From: a virus
Virus record (IMG/VR): IMGVR_UViG_3300048009_000033
Span: 1-23,283 of that record
Strand: one strand, 5' to 3'
DNA: 23,283 nucleotides
Shown: positions 15,078 to 21,823 of the stretch, piece after piece
Numbering within the stretch: position 1 is the stretch's first letter
How the letters are laid out: each line of letters opens with the position of its first letter
Translations under genes and position numbers: made by a program
Notes under the pieces: generated by a model
The model's database searches: none
Told to the model about the DNA's origin: nothing
What the model saw: only the letters and a program-made list of their open reading frames with translations

Positions 15078-15893
15078 ATGAGCTGGACTTATGTATTAAT
15101 ATTTTTAATGGGCATGTGCCTGTCAGGTTGTTCGACAACAATGGGCAATTATGTTGAGATGTCTCAAAAACCATTTATACAAAATCCTGCTACATCAGAT
15201 TTATTAAGAGGTATACCAGATTTAGACCAAGAAAAAATAACTATTGCAATTTATGATTTTCCTGATAGAACAGGACAGAGAAAACCTAGTGATAAGTTTT
15301 CTCAATTAAGTACGGCAGTTACACAAGGACCTGAAGTATACTTAATACAAGCACTTAAACTGGTAAGTGATGGTGATTGGTTTACAGTAGTAGAAAGAAA
15401 AGGATTAGGCAACCTAGTCAAAGAAAGACAATTGGTTAGGTCTACAAGAGAATTATATGATGGTGAAAAAAATGCAGGTACAGTATTAAAACCACTAATA
15501 TTTGCAGGTCTTATTATAGAGGGGGGTGTTGTCAGTTACGATTCAAATACCGTAAGTGGTGGCGAAGGTGCAAGAGTATTCGGTATTGGAGCTTCCAAAC
15601 AATATCGAACAGACCAAGTAACTGTTGCTTTAAGAGTAATAGCAGTACAGACAGGAGAAGTATTGATGACAATATCAGCAAGTAAAACTATTGCAAGTTA
15701 TCAAACTGGTGCTGATGTATTTAGATTCTTTGATTTAAGGACTAAAGCATTAGAGATAGAAACAGGTGCAGCTATTAATGAACCAACAGATTATGCTATT
15801 CGTTCTGCCATAGAATATGGCGTTTTAAAAATGGTTGAAAAGGGCGAACAGTTAGACTATTGGAAGTTTAAAAAATGGAGAGTAAAAGAATGA
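15078..15893 (+). CDS. csgG: CsgG outer-membrane secretion channel lipoprotein
   Basis: The 271-residue protein has a lipoprotein signal with lipobox L15-S-G-C18. The body matches CsgG throughout: IAIYDFPDRTGQRKP, LSTAVTQGPEVYLIQAL, WFTVVERKGLGNLVKER, LIIEGGVVSYDSN, GGEGARVFGIGASKQYRTD and ADVFRFFD. CsgG forms a nonameric pore through which unfolded curli subunits leave the periplasm. The length equals that of cellular CsgG. The stretch that forms the pore constriction in E. coli (Tyr51, Asn55, Phe56) reads SDKFSQL here, so the pore-lining residues differ. AGGA precedes the ATG. The stop overlaps the next gene (ATGA). Neither CsgE nor CsgC is visible in the window. Confidence 0.92.
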   Translation: MSWTYVLIFLMGMCLSGCSTTMGNYVEMSQKPFIQNPATSDLLRGIPDLDQEKITIAIYDFPDRTGQRKPSDKFSQLSTAVTQGPEVYLIQALKLVSDGDWFTVVERKGLGNLVKERQLVRSTRELYDGEKNAGTVLKPLIFAGLIIEGGVVSYDSNTVSGGEGARVFGIGASKQYRTDQVTVALRVIAVQTGEVLMTISASKTIASYQTGADVFRFFDLRTKALEIETGAAINEPTDYAIRSAIEYGVLKMVEKGEQLDYWKFKKWRVKE

Positions 15894-16573
15894 AAAAAAT
15901 AATCACTATATTATCTGTGATTTTTATTTCGTTATCAGTACATGCAAATGACATTTATATAAACCAATCTGGTGCTACATTAGATTTAGATGTAACACAA
16001 GATGGTCAGAATAACACAGTAGGTAATGCGACTACAGCCTCTAGTGTTATTGGTGCAACAACAAATTTGGCAATTACACAAATAGGTGATAGTAATGTTA
16101 TGACCTTTGATGTCAATGGTGCAACCTATACAGGCACATTTTCTGTAACAGGTGATAGTAACAATATAGACTTTAATTGTGATAGTGCAGGAAATAATAG
16201 TTCTTGTGGTACAGCAACAGCTTCTATTGTTTGGGTAGGTTCATCTAACGATATTGACATAGACATTGGGGAAACATCATCTGCTACTTCAGCAACAGTT
16301 GGAATTACTGGTGCAAGTGGTAGTGATAGTAACACAATCTTAGGTACAATAGATGGTAACTCAGCAATACTAACATTATCAGTTAATGGAGATACAAATA
16401 ACTTCTTAGTTGATATAGATGGTAATGGTGATAATGTTGGACATACTTACATTCATACACACACAGGTTCTATCGCAGATGTAGATATAACTCAAAGTGG
16501 TATCTATGATAACATGATTACACTAACAACATCTGGAGATAATCACGATATAGATATAATACAACGAGATTAA
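15890..16573 (+). CDS. Secreted curlin-repeat protein (CsgA/CsgB-like)
   Basis: The start is ATG 15890 in an ATGA overlap with csgG, with GGAG nine bases upstream. The 227-residue product has a clean signal peptide (MKKIITILSVIFISLSVHA, cut after residue 19). The mature part is rich in Asn, Asp, Thr, Ser and Gly and carries curlin-type units such as IYINQSGATLDLDVTQDG, LAITQIGDSNVMTF, VTGDSNNIDF and VDITQSGIYDNMI. Curlin units form an amyloid beta-solenoid after export through CsgG. The repeats are more degenerate than in E. coli CsgA and two Cys (CDSAGNNSSC) are present. It is the likely fibre subunit or nucleator of this system. Confidence 0.8.
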   Translation: MKKIITILSVIFISLSVHANDIYINQSGATLDLDVTQDGQNNTVGNATTASSVIGATTNLAITQIGDSNVMTFDVNGATYTGTFSVTGDSNNIDFNCDSAGNNSSCGTATASIVWVGSSNDIDIDIGETSSATSATVGITGASGSDSNTILGTIDGNSAILTLSVNGDTNNFLVDIDGNGDNVGHTYIHTHTGSIADVDITQSGIYDNMITLTTSGDNHDIDIIQRD

Positions 16574-16574
16574 A

Positions 16575-17672
16575 ATGAAAAAGTTTTTTATTATGATGTT
16601 GTTGTTTAGCACTAACACTTTTGGTGCAAGTATCGGAGATGTCATTTTACAAGAAGGTAATGGTGTCGTTGAAAGAAAAGAAGGAGATGAGTTTAAGTCT
16701 GAAAAAGATTTAGATATTTTTTCTTACGACACCGTTAGAACCGGAAAAGGTAAAACTGCCATTGAGTTTATTGATGATACTAGAGTAGATGTAACAGAAC
16801 ATTCTAAACTAATAATAGATGAATTTGTTTATGACCCAAATTCAAAAACAGGTGCCTTATCATTAAAGGCATCCTTAGGTACTGTTAGGTATGCTTCAGG
16901 TCAAATTGCAAAAAACTCAAAACAAAATGTAAAGATAAAAACACCAACAGCAACAATCGGTGTTCGTGGAACAGACTTTACAATGACAATAGATGAAGTC
17001 GGAAGTTCTACAATTATATTATTACCTTCATGTGATACAAATGGTAATTGTTATGTAGGAGAAATAGATGTAACATCGGATGCTGGTCAAGTAATTTTAA
17101 ATCAGGCATTTCAAGCCACAGTTGTAGAAACAGTTGCAAGTAATCCTATGAAACCAGTCATTCTAGATATAGATGAAAACTTAATAGGTAACTTATTAAT
17201 CATATCAAAACCAAGAGAGATAGAAGAGCAACAAAGTAAAGAGGATTTTATAAAAGTTGCCAATGCACTAGATATTGATTTTTTAGAATTTGATGATTTG
17301 GAAGTGGATTATCTAGAAGAAGAAACTGAAAATTGGGCAACAGGATTAGACATAGATTTCTTAGAACAAAATTTCTTAGTAAACATATTAGACCAAATTA
17401 ATGCTGAATTAGCAAAGTCAATGAGAAATGAATTTGACAAAGGTCGAGATGGTATAAGATTAGGTAAAGACCCTGAAACAGGTATCACTTTATTAGATGA
17501 AGACCCAAATTGGTTATGGAGTAGAGAAGACGCCTCTGGAAATTATATTGAATTAAGATTAGATAAAGAATATAATTATGTTTTAAATGTTGTACAAGGT
17601 GATTATGAAATAATAGATTACGAAATAGGGGGAGTAGAAAATGCGATTACAATTATTCAGTCTGGTCAGTAG
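16575..17672 (+). CDS. Secreted FecR-domain protein
   Basis: The 365-residue protein has a signal peptide (MKKFFIMMLLFSTNTFGA) and a FecR domain from about 25 to 160. That domain includes YDTVRTGKGKTAIEFIDDTRV, here noted as TVRTGKGKTAIEF plus VDVTEHSKLIIDEF, and T123-PTATIGVRGTDF135, the most conserved stretch of the family. A long acidic region follows (LEFDDLEVDYLEEETE). The last residues, NAITIIQSGQ, look like half of a curlin unit. FecR domains of this secreted type often stand beside CHASE2 proteins in bacteria, and a CHASE2 cyclase is encoded two genes downstream, so a shared sensing role is plausible. Its final 32 bases overlap the next gene in another frame. Confidence 0.85.
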   Translation: MKKFFIMMLLFSTNTFGASIGDVILQEGNGVVERKEGDEFKSEKDLDIFSYDTVRTGKGKTAIEFIDDTRVDVTEHSKLIIDEFVYDPNSKTGALSLKASLGTVRYASGQIAKNSKQNVKIKTPTATIGVRGTDFTMTIDEVGSSTIILLPSCDTNGNCYVGEIDVTSDAGQVILNQAFQATVVETVASNPMKPVILDIDENLIGNLLIISKPREIEEQQSKEDFIKVANALDIDFLEFDDLEVDYLEEETENWATGLDIDFLEQNFLVNILDQINAELAKSMRNEFDKGRDGIRLGKDPETGITLLDEDPNWLWSREDASGNYIELRLDKEYNYVLNVVQGDYEIIDYEIGGVENAITIIQSGQ

Positions 17673-19038
17673 TCTGCTATTTTTTAGTACCTCTGTATTG
17701 GCTGATACTGCCTTTATATATTATAAAAATAGTGGAGATTATAATACTAGTTCTCAATACACAAATTTAAAATCTGAATTAGAAGATTTAGGTTATACTG
17801 TATCTAGTAGTACAAGTGGTACAGTTAGTTCTACTGATGTATCAGGCAAAGATTTAGTCATTGATATCACAGGTTCTTCAAACTGTGGTAGTAACTGTAA
17901 GACAGTTTATGACAATTATGTATCTGGTGGCGGTGAATTGCTTATAGTAGGTAGTAATGGTGCAACCAACAGAAATAGTAACATAGAACAATTAATTGAA
18001 AGTAAGATGAGTGTGGGTAGTTTTACACAAGCTGGTGGTTGTAATGCTTGTTATTATTCAGTAAGAAAAGGTGATTATGCAAGTAGCACTACTAGTGAAA
18101 ATACTTTACCAGGTTCAGACAAATATATGTATAATGTAACTAACGGTACAACTGTAGCCGCTAACTCATCTTCTAATAATAATATTCCTATTATGCACAA
18201 ATGGGATTACGGTTCAAATGGTGGCTCAGTTTATGTAACATTTGGTTATGGACAGTTTCTTTCAACTCACACATACGCAGCTAACATGGATGCTTTGTTG
18301 ATGTCAATAATGATAGAAGAAGGATTATACACATCAACAGTACAATCTGGTATAACTTCAAATCAAACAACAGAATTTAATGCAGCTAGAAATAAATCTA
18401 TAAGTGGTAATCAGTTATACATTACACAAACAGGAAATAATAACACACTAAATATATTACAAGATGGTGATGATAATTTAATTATAGGTTCAGATTTAAC
18501 TTCAACAGCTGTAATAACTGGCGATAATAATGCTTTAGATTTAGACCAAATAGGTAACGATAATATTTTAGGACTAGATATAATAGGTTCATCAAACAAT
18601 GTTGCAGTTACACAAAATCAAGACCAGAGAGCAATATTAGATATATTGGGTTCAACAAATAATGTAGACTTAGACCAATCAGCAATTAATTATGTAGGTG
18701 AACACTATATGAATGTTAAGATAGTTGGTAGTAATAATAATGTTGATGTAGACCAGACAGAAACAGGAGATAAAAAATTGTGGTTAGACATAGATAGTTC
18801 TAATAATGTTGCCGTAGACCAAAAAGGTACAGGTAATCACTTTTTAGATATCACACTAACTGATAGTCATAGTGTAGATGTAACACAAGACGGAAGTGGT
18901 AATCACAATGCAACAATAAATTTAAGTGGTAATAGTTCTAGTGTTACTTTGACACAGGATAGTTCAACAGACCAAAATTATTACCTTGAACAAAATTGTA
19001 ATAGTGCAAGTTGTTCAGCAACAGTAACACAAAACTAA
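17641..19038 (+). CDS. Amidotransferase-like domain fused to curlin repeats, secreted
   Basis: The 465-residue protein starts with a signal peptide (MRLQLFSLVSSLLFFSTSVLA). Residues about 22-245 look like a Rossmann-type class I amidotransferase-like domain: an N-terminal strand FIYYKN, a helix ending LEDLGYTV, DLVIDITGSS, YVSGGGELLIVGSNG and GGSVYVTFGYGQF. No obvious catalytic Cys-His pair can be placed, so it may be a binding rather than an enzymatic domain. Residues about 253-465 are curlin-like repeats with N-N-V-x-V-D-Q units. GGGGGAG gives a very strong ribosome site within the end of the FecR gene. A surface-exposed fibre, cap or adhesin exported through CsgG is the best guess. Confidence 0.75.
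   Translation: MRLQLFSLVSSLLFFSTSVLADTAFIYYKNSGDYNTSSQYTNLKSELEDLGYTVSSSTSGTVSSTDVSGKDLVIDITGSSNCGSNCKTVYDNYVSGGGELLIVGSNGATNRNSNIEQLIESKMSVGSFTQAGGCNACYYSVRKGDYASSTTSENTLPGSDKYMYNVTNGTTVAANSSSNNNIPIMHKWDYGSNGGSVYVTFGYGQFLSTHTYAANMDALLMSIMIEEGLYTSTVQSGITSNQTTEFNAARNKSISGNQLYITQTGNNNTLNILQDGDDNLIIGSDLTSTAVITGDNNALDLDQIGNDNILGLDIIGSSNNVAVTQNQDQRAILDILGSTNNVDLDQSAINYVGEHYMNVKIVGSNNNVDVDQTETGDKKLWLDIDSSNNVAVDQKGTGNHFLDITLTDSHSVDVTQDGSGNHNATINLSGNSSSVTLTQDSSTDQNYYLEQNCNSASCSATVTQN
18400..19035 (+). repeat. Curlin-like repeat array (protein level)
   Basis: About nine to ten units of 19-26 residues, each with a core such as GSSNNVAVTQ, GSTNNVDLDQ, GSNNNVDVDQ, DSSNNVAVDQ and DSHSVDVTQ. Spacing varies and the DNA itself is diverged, so this is an old protein repeat, not a recent tandem duplication. 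The regular N-N-V-x-V-x-Q spacing predicts a stacked beta-solenoid. Confidence 0.8.
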
Positions 19039-20882
19039 TGAAGAAATTTATAACACATTGGACATTCGCATTTGTAACTTTAGTTGCATTAACATTCTAT
19101 GGTTTACAAGAACCATTTGTCAAAGAAATATTAAAGTTAAAATCTTTCGATATGTTAATACAACAAGAAGAACAAAGTTTATCAAAAGACATTGGTATAG
19201 TTACAATAGATGAAAAGTCTATAGAAAAGTATGGACAATGGCCGTGGTCAAGAGATAAAATGGCAGAGATAGTTCTTAAACTAAGACAAGCTGGTGCTGG
19301 TGTAATTGTTTTACCTATATTATTTTCAGAAGAAGATAGATTTGGTACAGATGAATTTTTTGCAAGAGTATTGACTAATAATGGTGTAGTCATTGCACAA
19401 ACAGGTACATCACAAACAAATAAAAATGCCGTGCCAAGAGGGGTTGCAAAAATAGGCAACCCATTACCTTATCTATTTGAATGGGAAGGTATGTTAGGAC
19501 CAATACCTGAGTTAGGAAGTAGTGCTGATGGTGTAGGTGTTATAAACACAGCACCAGAAATAGATGGTGTCGTAAGAAGAATTCCATTGATAATGAGAAT
19601 AGGTGAGGCAACATATCCAACAATTGGTTTAGAAGTTATCAGAGTTGCAACAGGCAATCCTAGTTATCAAGTTAAGGCAGGAGATGGTGGTGTTCAAGCA
19701 GTAAGAGTTCCAGGTTTTCCAATTATAGAAACAGACCCTAATGCTAGAATATGGTTGAGATGGAATAAAACATTTGAAACAATATCAGCTTCAGAAGATG
19801 ACTTTTCAAAATTTAATGGTCGTACTGTAATTGTAGGAACAACAGCAGAAGGATTAAACAGTATCATTGCAACACCTGTTGGTGAAAAATATGATTACAT
19901 GTTATCTGCTTCTACACTACAAACTATGATAGATGGCAAACAAATAAACAGATATGATATTAGTTCATTTTTAGAATTAGTTTTATCTGTTATATTAGGA
20001 CTTACTGTTATACTAATATGCAGATTTACACCTTACTGGTTTATAGGGTTTAGTTTAATAATTTTATATAGTGCTAGTATTTTTGGCTCAAAATTCTTAT
20101 TTGATAAATACTTAATATTATCAGATGTTAGTTGGATAATTATTGTAATTACCATAGTAGGTATGCACAGTATATTCAATAGATTTATATTAGAGTTTAG
20201 ACTAAAACAACAAATACGAAAACAATTTGAAACATATCTAGACCCAAGACAAGTTGCAGAATTACAAAAAGACCCTAGTAAATTAAAATTAGGTGGTGAA
20301 AGGAGAGAAATGAGTTTTCTTTTTATGGACATAGTAGGATTTACTCCGATATCAGAACACTACAAAAACAATGATGACCCTGAAGGACTTGTTGAAGTTA
20401 TCAACGACTATCTTAATCGCATGACAAAAATTGTACTCAATAATGGAGGTACGGTTGACAAATATATGGGAGACTGTATAATGGCTTTTTGGAATGCACC
20501 ACTTGATTGTGAAGACCACGCCGAGATGGCAGTTAAGACTGCTCAGGAATGTGCAGAAGAAACAAAAAGATTAAAACAAGATTTCAAAGAAAGAGGACTA
20601 CCCGATATCAATATAGGTTCTGGTGTTAATACAGGAACATGTATCGTAGGTAATATGGGTAGTGATACAAGATTTGATTATTCAGTAATTGGGGATGCTG
20701 TTAATCTAGCCGCAAGACTAGAGGCAGCTACAAGAAATTATAAAGATGAAAATGGTGATGTACTTTCTACTCTATATTCTTCATACACAATGGAGAAACT
20801 AAAGAATATAGAATCAGTAGAAATAGATAAAATTAAAGTTAAAGGAAAGGAGGAACTAATAACAATATATACGCCGAAATAG
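19038..20882 (+). CDS. CHASE2-domain class III adenylate/guanylate cyclase
   Basis: The ATG at 19038 overlaps the preceding stop (TAATG); the product has 614 residues. One membrane helix (about 8-22) leads into a periplasmic CHASE2 domain (about 35-310; GIVTIDEKSIEKYGQWPWSR, VLPILFSEEDRFG, DGVVRRIPLIMR). Three membrane helices (about 312-385), a short helical link (KQFETYLDPRQVAELQ) and a cytoplasmic class III cyclase (about 420-614) follow. Both metal-binding Asp (D431 in FMDIVGF, D479 in DKYMGD), Lys475, and the transition-state residues N556 and R560 in VNLAAR are present, so the enzyme looks active. Lys475 with Ser549 in DYSVIGD favours ATP as substrate, though GTP is not excluded. It closes the curli operon and probably converts an envelope signal into cyclic nucleotide. 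Confidence 0.92.
   Translation: MKKFITHWTFAFVTLVALTFYGLQEPFVKEILKLKSFDMLIQQEEQSLSKDIGIVTIDEKSIEKYGQWPWSRDKMAEIVLKLRQAGAGVIVLPILFSEEDRFGTDEFFARVLTNNGVVIAQTGTSQTNKNAVPRGVAKIGNPLPYLFEWEGMLGPIPELGSSADGVGVINTAPEIDGVVRRIPLIMRIGEATYPTIGLEVIRVATGNPSYQVKAGDGGVQAVRVPGFPIIETDPNARIWLRWNKTFETISASEDDFSKFNGRTVIVGTTAEGLNSIIATPVGEKYDYMLSASTLQTMIDGKQINRYDISSFLELVLSVILGLTVILICRFTPYWFIGFSLIILYSASIFGSKFLFDKYLILSDVSWIIIVITIVGMHSIFNRFILEFRLKQQIRKQFETYLDPRQVAELQKDPSKLKLGGERREMSFLFMDIVGFTPISEHYKNNDDPEGLVEVINDYLNRMTKIVLNNGGTVDKYMGDCIMAFWNAPLDCEDHAEMAVKTAQECAEETKRLKQDFKERGLPDINIGSGVNTGTCIVGNMGSDTRFDYSVIGDAVNLAARLEAATRNYKDENGDVLSTLYSSYTMEKLKNIESVEIDKIKVKGKEELITIYTPK
20455..20482 (+). promoter_or_regulatory. Consensus sigma70 promoter inside the cyclase gene
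   Basis: TTGACA (20455-20460) and TATAAT (20477-20482) are 16 bases apart, a full consensus match. It lies in the codons for the conserved DKYMGD region, so coincidence is possible. If active it would start RNA near 20489 and feed the hairpin leader and small gene at 20900-21189 early in infection. Confidence 0.35.
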
Positions 20883-20899
20883 TGAAAGTTAAATTTGAA

Positions 20900-20946
20900 A
20901 TCTGGTCATTGAAGAGGAGGTGGTCCAGATGTTTCCAATAACCAGA
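20900..20946 (+). promoter_or_regulatory. Hairpin displaying an extended Shine-Dalgarno sequence
   Basis: Bases 20901-20911 can pair with 20936-20946 (10 of 11 pairs). A rival stem pairs 20900-20905 with 20925-20930. The loop holds AGAGGAGGTGGTCC (20913-20926), which matches the complement of the bacterial 16S rRNA 3' end (AAAGGAGGTGATCC) at 12 of 14 positions; both mismatches are G for A and keep G-U pairing. An ATG at 20929 opens only a 13-codon frame (MFPITRKICYGRL). It may be a leader-peptide switch or a ribosome-binding RNA element. Confidence 0.5.
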
Positions 20947-21000
20947 AAAATTTGTTATGGTAGATTATAAGGAACATGATTAACTATAAAGGAGAAAAAT

Positions 21001-21189
21001 TTGACACTTGAACAAAAAACTAAATTAAAGAAAACTATTAAAAAGGTAATACCAATAAACTTACAAAAGAGATACTTAGAAAACCTAGAATGGATGAAGA
21101 CACGCTTACAAAAAGAACATAGACACAGGCGTGCAATAAAAAAACTAAGTATGCTCAAAAGAAGATACGAGAGAGAAAGCTTAAGATAA
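21001..21189 (+). CDS. Small basic protein
   Basis: The start is TTG 21001, supported by AAAGGAG at 20988-20994 with six-base spacing. The 62-residue product is helical and strongly basic (KTKLKKTIKKVIPINLQKRY, HRHRRAIKKLSMLKRRYERE), with no Cys, signal or membrane segment. Nucleic-acid binding is possible from charge alone. No family is recognised. It stands alone between the curli operon and the region of hairpins and promoters, and may be expressed from the intragenic sigma70 match at 20455. Confidence 0.6.
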   Translation: MTLEQKTKLKKTIKKVIPINLQKRYLENLEWMKTRLQKEHRHRRAIKKLSMLKRRYERESLR

Positions 21190-21198
21190 TTGGTAACT

Positions 21199-21233
21199 TA
21201 GGACTGTACATAATCCCCCTTTGTGCAGTCCTA
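21199..21233 (+). terminator. Strong hairpin with C-rich loop
   Basis: TAGGACTGTACA (21199-21210) pairs with TGTGCAGTCCTA (21222-21233), 12 pairs with one G-T wobble, around the loop TAATCCCCCTT. It follows the small basic gene closely, as a terminator would, but no T-run follows. It could be a processed or protein-bound terminator or an RNA stability element. Confidence 0.5.
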
Positions 21234-21247
21234 GACATCTCATAAGA

Positions 21248-21255
21248 TATAAATA
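21248..21255 (+). promoter_or_regulatory. T4-type late promoter box (distal)
   Basis: A perfect TATAAATA sits just after the hairpin at 21199-21233. The predicted RNA start near 21261 gives a 71-nt leader before ATG 21332. It is the first of two late boxes ahead of the same gene. Confidence 0.6.
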
Positions 21256-21281
21256 TAACTAATAGCAACACATATAAAATG

Positions 21282-21294
21282 ACACATAATGTGT
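21282..21294. repeat. Short perfect palindrome
   Basis: ACACAT-A-ATGTGT is a perfect inverted repeat of six bases around a single centre base, between the two late promoter boxes. It could be an operator or a chance AT-rich palindrome. Confidence 0.3.
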
Positions 21295-21318
21295 ATCGAG
21301 ATAATAAATTAATTGCTA

Positions 21319-21326
21319 TATAAATA
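21319..21326 (+). promoter_or_regulatory. T4-type late promoter box, leaderless geometry
   Basis: A perfect TATAAATA ends at 21326, so the predicted +1 (six bases on) is the A of ATG 21332. No ribosome site precedes that ATG. The spacing is identical to that of the curli operon promoter at 14574. Confidence 0.65.
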
Positions 21327-21331
21327 AAAGT

Positions 21332-21775
21332 ATGATGATACCAACAAATCAAGATAGTGTGCAGAAAATAGCTGTAGATGTAGAAGTCTTAAAGAAAGAT
21401 ATTGCAAATGTAAACAATATTCAAGGTAAACTAGACAACGCTATAGAAAAGTTAACAGATGTATCTACAAGCATAAAGTCGATGTTGGCCGTTCATGAAC
21501 AAAAGATTACCCAATCAGAAAAAACTGAAGAAATCTTATTTGATAAAGTAAGGGAAAGGGGTGAAGAATTAGATATTGTATATCGTGATTTGCAGAGAGA
21601 CATATCACAAACTGAAAAAAGATTATTACTAGAAATTAAGTCATTAAAATCCGACATCAACGAAAGAGTAAATGTCTTGGAAAGATGGAGATGGTTAATT
21701 CTCGGTGGTGCTATAGTTGTTGGTTACATATTAGCAAAGAATATGCCAGCATTTTTATCTACAGTCATAAGCTAA
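21332..21775 (+). CDS. Coiled-coil protein with C-terminal membrane anchor
   Basis: The 147-residue protein has a long heptad-like region (residues about 10-118; VDVEVLKKDIANVNNIQGKL, KLTDVSTSIKSMLAVHEQKI, EKRLLLEIKSLKSDI). A single C-terminal membrane helix follows (WLILGGAIVVGYILA) with a short outside tail. I recall similar proteins, with LTDVSTSIKSMLAVHE-type segments, as conserved hypotheticals in T4-like marine phages. The topology is that of a tail-anchored protein and would suit a lysis or membrane-organising role, but this is inference. ATG 21335 is an alternative start one codon later. Confidence 0.7.
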   Translation: MMIPTNQDSVQKIAVDVEVLKKDIANVNNIQGKLDNAIEKLTDVSTSIKSMLAVHEQKITQSEKTEEILFDKVRERGEELDIVYRDLQRDISQTEKRLLLEIKSLKSDINERVNVLERWRWLILGGAIVVGYILAKNMPAFLSTVIS

Positions 21776-21782
21776 ACCACAC

Positions 21783-21811
21783 TTGACATTCTAGTCTGAT
21801 TGCTATATAAT
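21783..21811 (+). promoter_or_regulatory. Consensus sigma70 (early) promoter for primase
   Basis: TTGACA (21783-21788) and TATAAT (21806-21811) are separated by exactly 17 bases, the ideal arrangement. RNA would start near 21818, only about six bases before the primase ATG at 21824, so this message has almost no leader. Confidence 0.8.
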
Positions 21812-21823
21812 GATACTCGTGTT

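Noticed and set aside
15875-15889. Upstream ATG for the curlin-repeat protein
   Set aside because: It would put extra residues ahead of a clean signal peptide; ATG 15890 in an ATGA overlap has a better-spaced GGAG.
19011-19037. Upstream TTG start for the CHASE2 cyclase
   Set aside because: The ATG in the TAATG overlap is the usual arrangement here and lies right before the first membrane helix.
14587-20882. The curli block as bacterial contamination or a chimeric assembly
   Set aside because: It has the same base composition, strand, overlap style and T4-type late promoter as its phage neighbours, and phage genes flank it on both sides; read-level checks would still be needed to exclude it fully.
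20976-21011. An 11-codon frame after the 13-codon frame
   Set aside because: The AAGGA is only two bases from the ATG and the peptide has no support.
21800-21823. Upstream TTG start for primase
   Set aside because: It lies within the promoter before the -10 box is complete, so it could not be on the RNA made from that promoter.
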